A DNA stretch of 64,000 nt from Cystobacter fuscus (GTDB lineage Bacteria > Myxococcota > Myxococcia > Myxococcales > Myxococcaceae). The stretch is taken from the NCBI RefSeq assembly GCF_002305875.1, contig NZ_CP022098.1:4836001-4900000 (forward strand), read 5' to 3'. Shown piece by piece: positions 54,344-62,404 of the stretch (its first letter is position 1; each line of letters opens with the position of its first letter). The position numbers and the translations under genes are program-made. The notes under the pieces were generated by a model. The model was not told where the DNA came from, ran no database searches, and saw only the letters and a program-made list of their open reading frames with translations.

Positions 54344-54388
54344 GACGCTCCTCGAACACGGAGTAATCAGCGTGTTCGAGGAGTCGTC
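54344..54388 (-). promoter_or_regulatory. inverted repeat that encloses the tauA ribosome site
   Basis: CTCCTCGAACACG (54348-54360) and CGTGTTCGAGGAG (54371-54383) are perfect 13-bp arms with a 10-base loop; GACG/CGTC can extend the stem past a one-base bulge (54344-54388). In the leader RNA the GAGGAG of tauA would be base-paired. It may also be a DNA operator. Confidence 0.6.
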
Positions 54389-54411
54389 TGGAGATAAATA
54401 ACTTTTTCGCA

Positions 54412-54425
54412 TGAGCATATGCTCA
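54412..54425. promoter_or_regulatory. 14-bp palindrome upstream of the tau operon
   Basis: TGAGCATATGCTCA is a perfect palindrome, 73 bp before the tauA start and beside the AT-rich AGATAAATAA. It overlaps the place of a -35 box if TTTATC is the -10. Probable regulator site; it could also serve the divergent gene at 54508. Confidence 0.5.
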
Positions 54426-54507
54426 CCGGGTTACAGCGCCGGTGACAACCGCACCATGGAGACGGAACGTCTCGCGGCCTGGAGCCGGGTGAGTATCCTG
54501 CCCGTCC

Positions 54508-55266
54508 ATGGACCTGCGAATCGTGCTCGGCCTCGTGCTGATGCTGGCGTCACCAGCGTGGAGCCAGCCGTCGGCCTCCACTGCCCCGGACTTCGAGGGC
54601 CGCATGGCGGCCACGGCGCGTGCCTACGAGAACCTCGACTACGAACATGCGCTCCAGGAGCTCGAAGGCGCCAGCCGCCTCGCGCGCGACGATGGAGAGC
54701 GGGCCCGGGTGGCCATCTACCGGGGCCTCGTGCTCGGGGACTTGAGGCGGCGCCAGGCGTCCCGGGCTGCCTTCCGCGCCGGCCTGATGCTGCGGCCCAA
54801 TGCGAGCCTCCCGGTGAAGGTGTCCCCCAAGGTGGCGAGCGACTTCGAGGACGTGCGCCGTGAAGTGCTGGCACTCAACCCGAGCCCACCGTCGGACGCG
54901 CCGCGCGCGGTGCCGGACGCGAAGCTCGCGCAGACGCCAGCCTCCGGGCTCGTCCCCCCTGGCGGAGCGGAAGCGGAGGTGCGCGCCTCGCGCTCCACGC
55001 CGGTGCTCCCACTGGCGCTGCTGGGGGCGGGCGCGGTGCTCGGCGGCGTGGGCGGCTACTTCGGCCTGCAGTCACGCGGCAACGTGAGCAACGCGCGCGA
55101 GGCCGCCTTCTACAGCGACCGGCGGGCTCACCTGGACAGCGCGCGGGGACAGGCGCTCGTGGCCAACGTCCTCCTGGGCGCGGCCGTCACCGCCGCCGCC
55201 GGGGCGGCCGTCACCTGGTTCCTCGCGGACAGGACGCCGTCGTCGCGGGTGGAGGTGTCGCCATGA
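54508..55266 (+). CDS. exported protein with TPR-like N-terminal half and a membrane segment
   Basis: A 252-residue protein with a signal peptide (VLGLVLMLASPAWS). The N-terminal half has TPR-type helices (AYENLDYEHALQELEGASRLARDDGERARVAIYRGLVLGDL), then a Pro-rich linker and two hydrophobic segments (PLALLGAGAVLGGVGGYFGL and VLLGAAVTAAAGAAVTWFL). The pattern recurs in myxobacterial genomes next to MopE-like genes. Its stop overlaps the start of the following gene by 4 bp (ATGA), so the pair works together. Function unknown. Confidence 0.75.
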   Translation: MDLRIVLGLVLMLASPAWSQPSASTAPDFEGRMAATARAYENLDYEHALQELEGASRLARDDGERARVAIYRGLVLGDLRRRQASRAAFRAGLMLRPNASLPVKVSPKVASDFEDVRREVLALNPSPPSDAPRAVPDAKLAQTPASGLVPPGGAEAEVRASRSTPVLPLALLGAGAVLGGVGGYFGLQSRGNVSNAREAAFYSDRRAHLDSARGQALVANVLLGAAVTAAAGAAVTWFLADRTPSSRVEVSP

Positions 55267-56735
55267 AGCGTGCCGTGGCCGTGGGACTCGGGTGGCTCTG
55301 CATCACCTGTACCGTGCCGGACATCGATGAGCTCGAGGCCGAGCGCCCGAGCAGTTGCGACGCGGACCACCCCTGCCAGGTCCGCGTGCTGCTGTCCTAC
55401 GACGGCTTCCGCCCGGGCTGCGTCACGCTGCGGCTCGCGGACGCGGAGGCGTCCTCGAGGACGCTGGAACTCCCGGTGGATCCTCCGGTGTTGGAGGGGA
55501 AGGGCACCCGCGAGGTGGGCTTCATCCGCAAGGCCGGCTGGAGCCACACCGTGGTGGTGTCGGCCTCCGCCCGCGAGCACTCGTGCACCGGACAGGAGGT
55601 GGCCACCGCGACGGGCCGGGTGGAGGTTCCCGACGAGGGGAGCGCGGAGGTCTCCCTGGGCCTGAGCGCGCTCGACGAGGATGGAGACGGCTACGTGAGC
55701 GCCTCCTCCGAGGGCACGGACTGCGATGACCGCTCCGCCTCCATCGCACCCGGGCTGGAGGAGCGCTGCGACTTCCTCGACAACGACTGCGACACCCGCG
55801 TGGACCCGGATCCCATCTGCGCCGGCGTCGAATGGAGGACGACACCGCCCATGAGCGGAGTGGCCCTCCGGGACGTGGCCCCCCACGCGCGCGGCCGGGC
55901 CTGGTTCGTGAGCGACAACACGGGGGTGCTCGCCTATGTCAGCCGCGAGGCCGACGGCGGCTTCGACGTGCGGCGGTTCAGCGATTGCCCGGGGGAGTGG
56001 TCCACCGCCTGGGCGAGGCCGAGCGACGGGCGCGTCTTCGTGGGCTCCTGGCTGGGCCGGCTCGCCACGCGGACGACCGTCGTCGGGGCGCCCTGCACGC
56101 TGGCGTCCTTCGACGGGGGCGGCGCGGCCATCCAGGACATCGTGGGGTTCGAGGGAGACGGGGGCACGACGCTCTACGCGGTGAGCGAGTCCGGGGACAT
56201 CCTCCGCTGGGACTACCCGGAGGACCCGGTGCGGGTGGCGCACGTGGACGCGGACCTGCGCTCCATCCACGGGCTCGACCCGCGGACGCTCATCGCCGTG
56301 GGAACGGCTGGGGGCAAGGTGCCGGTCGCCTACCACGCCAACCCGGATGGTGGCACGTGGCTGCCGGAACCGCTGCCGTCGTCCTCCGCGGGGCAGTCTG
56401 CCCTCCAGTCCGTGCACGTGGTGAGCCCGGGCCTCGCCTACGCCTCGGGAGACCAGGGGCTGCTGCTGGAGCGCGAGGGGGACACGTGGACCACGAAGCC
56501 CGCGTACCCCATCTACGTGGACGGCGGCGTCGCCCCGGACATCCTCGACGTGGTGTCCTTCGGGAAGGGCTCCGTCCTCGGACGCCTGGACACGGATGAC
56601 ATCGTCCGCTTCGACGGGACGCGGTGGTTGGACTTCCGCTTCGGCACGCAGGGCTTCTCGAGCCTCGAGGCGCTGTCGTCGGACGAGGTCTGGAGCGTGG
56701 CCGAGGATGGCACCGGCTTCCACTGGGGGCCGTAG
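55263..56735 (+). CDS. exported protein with MopE-like metal-binding motif
   Basis: A 490-residue exported protein. The start KRAVAVGLGWLCITC has a signal peptide, perhaps a lipobox. At about 140-182 it has the MopE-type putative metal-binding segment LDEDGDGYVSA...TDCDDRSASIAPGLEERCDFLDNDCDTRVD with paired Cys and Asp-rich calcium-like loops. The rest, about 190-490, is a repeat-rich propeller-like part (RAWFVSDNTGVLAYVS, GLAYASGDQGLLLEREGD). MopE segments are frequent in myxobacteria and methanotrophs. Translationally coupled to the upstream TPR-like gene. Confidence 0.8.
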   Translation: MKRAVAVGLGWLCITCTVPDIDELEAERPSSCDADHPCQVRVLLSYDGFRPGCVTLRLADAEASSRTLELPVDPPVLEGKGTREVGFIRKAGWSHTVVVSASAREHSCTGQEVATATGRVEVPDEGSAEVSLGLSALDEDGDGYVSASSEGTDCDDRSASIAPGLEERCDFLDNDCDTRVDPDPICAGVEWRTTPPMSGVALRDVAPHARGRAWFVSDNTGVLAYVSREADGGFDVRRFSDCPGEWSTAWARPSDGRVFVGSWLGRLATRTTVVGAPCTLASFDGGGAAIQDIVGFEGDGGTTLYAVSESGDILRWDYPEDPVRVAHVDADLRSIHGLDPRTLIAVGTAGGKVPVAYHANPDGGTWLPEPLPSSSAGQSALQSVHVVSPGLAYASGDQGLLLEREGDTWTTKPAYPIYVDGGVAPDILDVVSFGKGSVLGRLDTDDIVRFDGTRWLDFRFGTQGFSSLEALSSDEVWSVAEDGTGFHWGP

Positions 56736-56841
56736 CCGCGCGATGACCCGAAAAATGAGTCACCCGTCTCCTTCTGCCTGAACCTGGCGGCGTGGCCCGA
56801 GGAGGGCCGCTTGACCAGACATCGTGCATTGCGGAGGCGTT

Positions 56842-59235
56842 ATGCGGCGTCGTGCGTGTGGTTTGTCCGCCACGGTGGCGGCCATCCTGTTTCTTGGAAC
56901 TGCCTGCGGTGAGCATGACGCCCCCCCGCTGGCGAAGAGCGAGAGTTCGTTGGCCGCGGCCTGCTCCGAGTGGGCCGAAGGGACGAGCTACACGGCCGGG
57001 CAGGTGGTGACCTACCAGGGGGCGACGTACACCGCACGGGTGGCCCACACCGCACATCCCGGGGCCAATTGGAATCCGAGGGATACGACTACTCTCTGGC
57101 AGACAGGAGGGAGTTGCGGTGGAGGAAGCACGGACGGAGGTACAGGCGGAGGAACTGACGCTGGCACCGGCACTGACGCTGGTACCAGCACGGCCACACC
57201 CTGGGCCGCCAACACGCAGTACGCGGTGGGCGACGTCGTCTCCTACAATGGCGTGAAGTACCAGTGCATCTTCGCCCATACTTCCGGGCCAGGCTGGGAG
57301 CCGCCCAATGTCCCCTCCCTGTGGAAGGTGGCTCCGCCCGACACGGGAGGAGGCGGCCCCACGACGCCCTTCTGCGCACCCGCGTGGGTGGCCACCAAGA
57401 TCTATGCGAAGGGGAAGGTCGTCGGATACGACAGCAGGGCCTATCGCGCCCTGGCCGACGTGCACGGAATCAGGCCCGACGACACCGTCTACAACATGTG
57501 GCAACTCGTCGGCGTTCCGGATGCGGCCCTGTGCCCGGTGTCCATCCCCAACACCATCGATTACGGCCAGCCGTCGGTGGTGACGGGCAACGAGCGCGCG
57601 GGCAGCGTCGCGCCTTCGGGACCCATCGGCGCGGCCCACCCGGTCTCCGGCACCGGCACCGGTGGCACCCGGGGCGGTATCGATCCCTCGAAGGATCCGG
57701 GTGGCAACCACCCTGGCTTCGACGCGGACACGGGCGCGCGTGTCTCCAAGCTTCCTCCCGGGACCCTGCCACTCCAGCACAATGTGTATCAGCTGAGCGC
57801 CGGACAGGAGATCGTCGAGTACCTCGGGGACTGGGCCATCTATGGCCGTCGCTTCGACTTCAACAAGCTGCCGGTGAAGAACGTGCACCGGCTCGTCTAC
57901 GGGTTCGCGGGCATCTGCTTCCCGGCCGCGAAGAACACGCAGGACCCGGGCTTCCCCACCACCGCGCCCGCGGCGGTCAATCGGACGTGCAAGCAGAGCA
58001 ACCTGCCAGACGGTGCGATGGCCGTCGCGGACTTCGAGGCGGCCTTCCTGCGCGTTCTGCCGGGCCAGACCGGAGGCAAGGTGACGGGCACGGAGCCCAT
58101 GTATGACCTGGACCCGAAGGACGTGGCGGGCGTGTTCGGCGTCCTCTACAAGCTGCGTCAGGAGAACCCGCACCTGAAGTTGGATCTGTCGGTGGGCGGG
58201 TGGACCCTGAGCGAGGGCTTCCCGTGGATGGCGTACGACCCGACGCGGCGCAAGGCGTTCGTGGACTCGGTGGTCCGCTTCCTGGAGCAGTTCGACTTCG
58301 ATGGCATCGACATCGACTGGGAGTACCCGGGCGCGGACGGCGCGGTGCCCGGCATGTCCCGTCCGGATGATCCGCAGAACTACCTGCAACTGTTGAAGGA
58401 ACTGCGCGCCGGCATGGACTGGCTGAGCAGGAAGACCGGCAAGCAGTATCGTCTCTCCAGCGCCATCGCGGCGATCCCGAGCAAGCTGACGCTCATCAAC
58501 TGGGCGGAGACGAGCAAGTACCTCGACCGCCTGTACCTGATGACGTACGACTTCTCCGGTGCCTGGGAGCGCCAGTTCAGTCACCACACGCCGCTGCTCA
58601 CCAACCCCAACTTCAAGGATGCCCAGGGCAACACCGCGCCCCTGTCCGTGGACGCGGCGGTCCGGACGCTGAGGCAGGCGGGCGCGCCGGCGAACAAGAT
58701 CATGATTGGCATCGCCAACTACCACCGCGCCAAGGCCATCAAGCCCGGAGACATCACCGAGTACACCCACGGCCTGAAGGGGAGCTCCACCTTCGGCGAC
58801 CTGAACGCCACGGGCGTCGGGCTCGTGCTGGGCGTTGCCGGCGTCGGCTCGTGGGAGGCCGGCGTGCTGGAGGGCTATGACCTGTATCAGAACTTCCTCG
58901 ACAAGGACCTGAAGCCCAAGAACGGCTACCACCTCTACACGGACAAGGCCTCCAACGCGGACTACCTGGTCAACCCGCTCGGCTCGTTCATCACCCTCGA
59001 GACGCCGCGCACCGTGGCGCTGAAGGCCGCCTACGCGAAGGCGAACGGTCTGGCTGGCGTGTTCGGGTGGCAGGTGGAGCAGGACAACGGCTACAACCTC
59101 AACGCGCTCAACCACGTGCTCGGCAACGCGTTGGTGAGCAACCTGTCGGACGCGAAGCCACAGGACCAGATCGCGGTCTGCGGTGAGAACGTGACCGCCG
59201 CGGAGTGCGCGCAGCTCAACCAGGGCATCAAGTAG
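56842..59235 (+). CDS. secreted GH18 chitinase with three carbohydrate-binding modules
   Basis: A 797-residue exported chitinase. The signal peptide (LSATVAAILFLGTAC) may end in a weak lipobox. Residues about 30-90 and 115-165 are CBM5/12 chitin-binding modules (each with WxxGxxYxxGxVVxYxGxxY), separated by a Gly/Thr-rich linker; a third similar module is at about 180-225. The GH18 barrel from about 320 has VGGWTLSEG and the catalytic DGIDIDWEYPG, with the proton donor Glu494. The GH18 end (FGWQVEQDNGYN) is typical. It breaks chitin outside the cell, from fungi or arthropods. ATG at 56842 with GGAGG 4 bases before; GTG at 56824 is less likely. Confidence 0.95.
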   Translation: MRRRACGLSATVAAILFLGTACGEHDAPPLAKSESSLAAACSEWAEGTSYTAGQVVTYQGATYTARVAHTAHPGANWNPRDTTTLWQTGGSCGGGSTDGGTGGGTDAGTGTDAGTSTATPWAANTQYAVGDVVSYNGVKYQCIFAHTSGPGWEPPNVPSLWKVAPPDTGGGGPTTPFCAPAWVATKIYAKGKVVGYDSRAYRALADVHGIRPDDTVYNMWQLVGVPDAALCPVSIPNTIDYGQPSVVTGNERAGSVAPSGPIGAAHPVSGTGTGGTRGGIDPSKDPGGNHPGFDADTGARVSKLPPGTLPLQHNVYQLSAGQEIVEYLGDWAIYGRRFDFNKLPVKNVHRLVYGFAGICFPAAKNTQDPGFPTTAPAAVNRTCKQSNLPDGAMAVADFEAAFLRVLPGQTGGKVTGTEPMYDLDPKDVAGVFGVLYKLRQENPHLKLDLSVGGWTLSEGFPWMAYDPTRRKAFVDSVVRFLEQFDFDGIDIDWEYPGADGAVPGMSRPDDPQNYLQLLKELRAGMDWLSRKTGKQYRLSSAIAAIPSKLTLINWAETSKYLDRLYLMTYDFSGAWERQFSHHTPLLTNPNFKDAQGNTAPLSVDAAVRTLRQAGAPANKIMIGIANYHRAKAIKPGDITEYTHGLKGSSTFGDLNATGVGLVLGVAGVGSWEAGVLEGYDLYQNFLDKDLKPKNGYHLYTDKASNADYLVNPLGSFITLETPRTVALKAAYAKANGLAGVFGWQVEQDNGYNLNALNHVLGNALVSNLSDAKPQDQIAVCGENVTAAECAQLNQGIK

Positions 59236-59391
59236 TCGCCCTGTGCCCTCGTGCACACGACGGGCGTGGCGTTGTTACCGACTTCACAGGGCCAGCGAAC
59301 CTTTCCTTGCCCGGGAGCGTCCTGGCGCGGGTCCGGCATAGGATGGTCGCTGGCACCGGACTCGCGAGTGGTGCCCGAACAAGGAAGAGTC

Positions 59392-60435
59392 ATGCACACG
59401 CTTCAGCCGACCCCGCCCTCGTGGCGGCCATCGCGGAAGTCGTTCCACGCGCTCCTGCTCCTGAGCCTGGGGTGGAGCGGATGCGGGCTGTTCGGTCAGA
59501 ACTCCCCGGAGGACCAGAACCAGGCTCCCTCCCTCACCCAGGTGACCGCCACGCCGGCCTCCGTCAACGAGGTCGCGAGCACCACCCTCGCGGTGACCGC
59601 CACCGACCCGGACGGGGATCCGCTCACCTATACCTGGACACAGACCCCCGCCACCCCCGTCGGCACCTTCGGCACCGAGACCGGGTCGAGTCGCACGTGG
59701 ACAGCGCCCGCCGTGCCGGCCGACACGACCTTCACCCTGCACGTGACGGTCTCGGATGGGAAGGACGGCACGGCCGAGGGCTCGGTGGACGTGGTGGTGA
59801 AGAACGTTCCCACCGTCAACCGCCCCCCCACCGTGGATGCGGCCATCACCGCGCCTGGCTCGGTGATCGCGGGTGACACCGTCAACCTCTCCATCGGCGC
59901 CACGGATCAGGACGGGGACATCCTCACCTATGCCTGGACGGTCGATCCGGCGGGTGCGGGCACCTTCACCAACCCCACGGCCGCCGCCGCGCAGTGGCGC
60001 TCCGGCGACCTCGCCGCGGCGACGAGTTACACCTTCCAGGTCACGGTGTCCGACGGGCACGACTCGGTGACGCGCTCGGTGAACGTGGAGGTCACCCTCC
60101 CTTCATATGCCAGGGACATCCAGCCCATCTGGAACGCGCAGTGCACGAGCTGTCACAACAGCGGCACGGCGACCCGCGGAGGGCTGAACCTCGATGCGGG
60201 CAAGTCCTGGGCTTCCATGGTCAACGTCAAGAGCAACAATGCGCCCTGCGTCAGCACCAACCTCGCGCGCGTGCTGCCGAAGCAGCCCGACGACTCGCTG
60301 CTCGTGAAGAAGCTCATCGCCAATCCCCTCTGCGGTACCAGGATGCCGCAGGACAACCTGGCCTACTTCGACGAGCACCCCGGCGAGCTCACCCGCATCC
60401 GCTCCTGGATCCTCGCCGACGCGCCCAACAACTGA
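59392..60435 (+). CDS. lipoprotein with two PKD/Ig-like domains and a haem-c motif
   Basis: A 347-residue lipoprotein (lipobox SGCG after LLLLSLGW). Residues about 45-240 hold two PKD-like beta domains (VTATDPDGDPLTYTWTQTP and IGATDQDGDILTYAWTVDP). The last 100 residues start with a single CxxCH haem-c motif (NAQCTSCHNSGT) and continue as a cytochrome-c-like domain ending RIRSWILADAPN. Similar domains occur with Cys-rich myxobacterial proteins. Haem attachment would need the Ccm system. AAGGAAG lies upstream of the ATG. Electron transfer at the surface is possible. Confidence 0.82.
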   Translation: MHTLQPTPPSWRPSRKSFHALLLLSLGWSGCGLFGQNSPEDQNQAPSLTQVTATPASVNEVASTTLAVTATDPDGDPLTYTWTQTPATPVGTFGTETGSSRTWTAPAVPADTTFTLHVTVSDGKDGTAEGSVDVVVKNVPTVNRPPTVDAAITAPGSVIAGDTVNLSIGATDQDGDILTYAWTVDPAGAGTFTNPTAAAAQWRSGDLAAATSYTFQVTVSDGHDSVTRSVNVEVTLPSYARDIQPIWNAQCTSCHNSGTATRGGLNLDAGKSWASMVNVKSNNAPCVSTNLARVLPKQPDDSLLVKKLIANPLCGTRMPQDNLAYFDEHPGELTRIRSWILADAPNN

Positions 60436-60464
60436 GCCTCGGCGCACGCTGGCTGGGAGGTTGT

Positions 60465-61493
60465 CTACTCGCCAGGGGGAGCTGCCCTGGCACTCACCGT
60501 GGTTTCGAGGAAGCGCTCGATCGCCGCGCGGATCCGCTCGCGCCGTTCGGAGGCCGCCGTGTGCTCGAGAGCGAAGAGGTGTTCGAAGCGCGGCTTGCCG
60601 TCGACGCTGTCCCGCAGGGTGAAGCGCGGGTGGGATTGGAAGAGGGTCCGCCACTCATCACGGACCTCGCTCCAGAAGCCCTGTGTCTGTTTCCAGGCGG
60701 TGCTCGTCTCGGTGGAGGCCGTGTCGGCCGGCTGGCGTGTGTAGAGATTGAGTCCGTGCTCTCGTGCCAGCGCATGCGGGGTGGGGCCGAGCGCCACCTT
60801 GAGGCTGTCCTGCTCATGCACCCATCCCGTGGGCGTCAGGGCATGCCGGTTGGTGGTGACGAGCACGTCATAATCACCGCGCTTCGTGTACTCGCGGCGA
60901 GGCAGGGGCCGCCACGTCTCCTCGGACTGCCAGGCGGAGACGCCATGGGCATGGGTCCACCTCCCATGGCCCTCGTACCGGGGCCCATCGTCCACCTCGT
61001 ACACGGCCTGACTCCACGTGCACGCCACCTCGTGAGGCGCCAGAACGCGGCGCTCCCATGTCCGATGCCCGCGAAACTCCAGCAGCGTGGTGTCCTCGAA
61101 GGTCCAATCCTGCCGCCAGTGCTTCAGGGTCGCGCGCTTGCCGTCCCGCTCCATCATCAGGACATGCTGGAGCGACACCTTCCGGGGCGTGTCCTCCAAC
61201 ACCTCCACCCACTCCGTCGCGCTCGCGCGGTAGGGCGCGTGGAGCGTGTAGCCCTCGCTGAATCCCACTGTTTCGTCGAAGGCGAACTCGACCCGGTAGT
61301 TGCCCGCCATCTGGAGGATGGCGGCCCGATCCCGCTCCGGGTCGCACGCGGAGGACACGGGGTGTTCTCCGCTCCCGGCGGAGACTCCGGACCGTGAGGC
61401 ACAGGCCAGGGTCAATGACAGTGTGGACAGGGCGAGGACGACACGCCAGGGCCTTTCCTGGCGCGGCCACGAGGGGGCGGCGGACGGCGGCAT
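60465..61493 (-). CDS. DUF6607-like lipoprotein
   Basis: A 342-residue lipoprotein (signal LSTLSLTLAC, Cys at about 31). The mature part starts DRAAILQMAGNYRVEFAFDETVGF and has YEGHGRWTHAHGVSAWQSEETWRPLPRREYTKRGDY, as in the DUF6607 family, proteins of unknown function often near iron or haem uptake genes. A Fur-box-like site lies upstream (61539-61553), which supports iron control. The ATG at 61493 has AGGAG 8 bases before. It faces the haem-c lipoprotein gene tail to tail. Confidence 0.82.
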   Translation of the reverse strand: MPPSAAPSWPRQERPWRVVLALSTLSLTLACASRSGVSAGSGEHPVSSACDPERDRAAILQMAGNYRVEFAFDETVGFSEGYTLHAPYRASATEWVEVLEDTPRKVSLQHVLMMERDGKRATLKHWRQDWTFEDTTLLEFRGHRTWERRVLAPHEVACTWSQAVYEVDDGPRYEGHGRWTHAHGVSAWQSEETWRPLPRREYTKRGDYDVLVTTNRHALTPTGWVHEQDSLKVALGPTPHALAREHGLNLYTRQPADTASTETSTAWKQTQGFWSEVRDEWRTLFQSHPRFTLRDSVDGKPRFEHLFALEHTAASERRERIRAAIERFLETTVSARAAPPGE

Positions 61494-61538
61494 GCTCGGT
61501 CTCCTGGGTCAGGGACGAAGTGACGGTCTCCTCCTAGT

Positions 61539-61553
61539 TGAAATCGATTATCA
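61539..61553. promoter_or_regulatory. Fur-box-like site
   Basis: TGAAATCGATTATCA fits the 7-1-7 Fur consensus TGATAAT-N-ATTATCA at 11 of 14 positions, with the right half perfect. It lies 46 bp before the DUF6607-like gene start, within an AT-rich patch. Confidence 0.5.
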
Positions 61554-61596
61554 AAGTCAATTTCACAGTGTGGGTGTTCGTTGTGTGCGGGAGGCG

Positions 61597-61851
61597 TCAG
61601 GTGAGCGCGGCGAGCCGCTCGACCATGTCATGCGGCGTCGGGAGTCCCGCCATCTCCTCCTGGACGGCGCGTGCTGTCGCTCGGAGCGCGGCGTCCTTCA
61701 GCACCCGCTCGAGCGCCGCCTCCACGGGCTCCCGGTTCTCTGGAGTGGGGGAGAGCGACACGGCCAGCCCGCGCCGTTGGGCCGCCTCGGCGTTGTCCGG
61801 CTGGTCCGCGCCCTGGGGCAGGATGAGCTGGGTCACGCGCTTGTTCGGCAC
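61597..61851 (-). pseudogene. glycosyltransferase C-terminal fragment
   Basis: The 84-residue frame QLILPQGADQPDNAEAAQRRG...LERVLKDAALRATARAVQEEMAGLPTP matches the C-terminal end of MGT/UGT-type glycosyltransferases (the UDP-sugar binding PQGADQ-DNA segment). The N-terminal 300 residues are missing; a TAG lies 15 bases before the first codon. It is a truncated remnant. Confidence 0.75.
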
Positions 61852-61874
61852 CTGCTTCGACTACGTCTGCCGCT

Positions 61875-62351
61875 ATGAGCCGGACGGACACCGTGCTGGA
61901 TCTGTTCTACGACTACGAGACGACCACGGGCCTGAGCGCCGAGGGAGCGCAGCGCGCGCTGGAGCGCTACAACAAGCTCAAGCGCGCGCGGGGCGTCTAC
62001 ATGCACGGGCACTGGATCGATCGCGAACACCTGCTGCTGCTGCTCAGCCGCTACGGGCGCGCGGAGCTCAAGAAACAGCTCTCCGAGGTGGAATCGGCGA
62101 TCCGCCAATACACCGCCGCCGAGTTGCTGCGTGGGTATGCGTTCGACACGCCCCAGGGCAAGCGCCACTTCGTGGTGAACCGCCACCTGCGGCGCGTGTG
62201 CATCACCAACGAGGACGCGGTGCGGATCGTGAACTGGCTCAGCCTGAACTCCAGTGTCGAGGATCTGCTCGGCATCTACCCGGCGCTCGAAGCAGCGCTC
62301 GAGCCCGTTTTCGAGGACGTGGAAGAAGAGGAGATGAAAGAGGCGTCCTGA
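61875..62351 (+). CDS. hypothetical protein
   Basis: A 158-residue soluble protein without known family. It is helical (VLDLFYDYETTTGLSAEGAQRALERYNKLKRARG) and ends with an acidic tail (EDVEEEEMKEAS). Start ATG at 61875; no strong ribosome site. It lies beside the glycosyltransferase remnant and diverges from it. Codon use is normal, so it is probably a real gene; function unknown. Confidence 0.6.
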   Translation: MSRTDTVLDLFYDYETTTGLSAEGAQRALERYNKLKRARGVYMHGHWIDREHLLLLLSRYGRAELKKQLSEVESAIRQYTAAELLRGYAFDTPQGKRHFVVNRHLRRVCITNEDAVRIVNWLSLNSSVEDLLGIYPALEAALEPVFEDVEEEEMKEAS

Positions 62352-62371
62352 GCCGAGGCGTAGAGCCGGGG

Positions 62372-62398
62372 GGGCCCGCACGAGGCAGGCGTGGGCCC
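62372..62398. terminator. hairpin between convergent genes
   Basis: GGGCCCGCACG and CGTGGGCCC form a stem with one bulged base and a 7-base loop, between the stops of the genes at 62351 and 62405. No T-run; position suggests a terminator. Confidence 0.4.
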
Positions 62399-62404
62399 GC
62401 CCTC

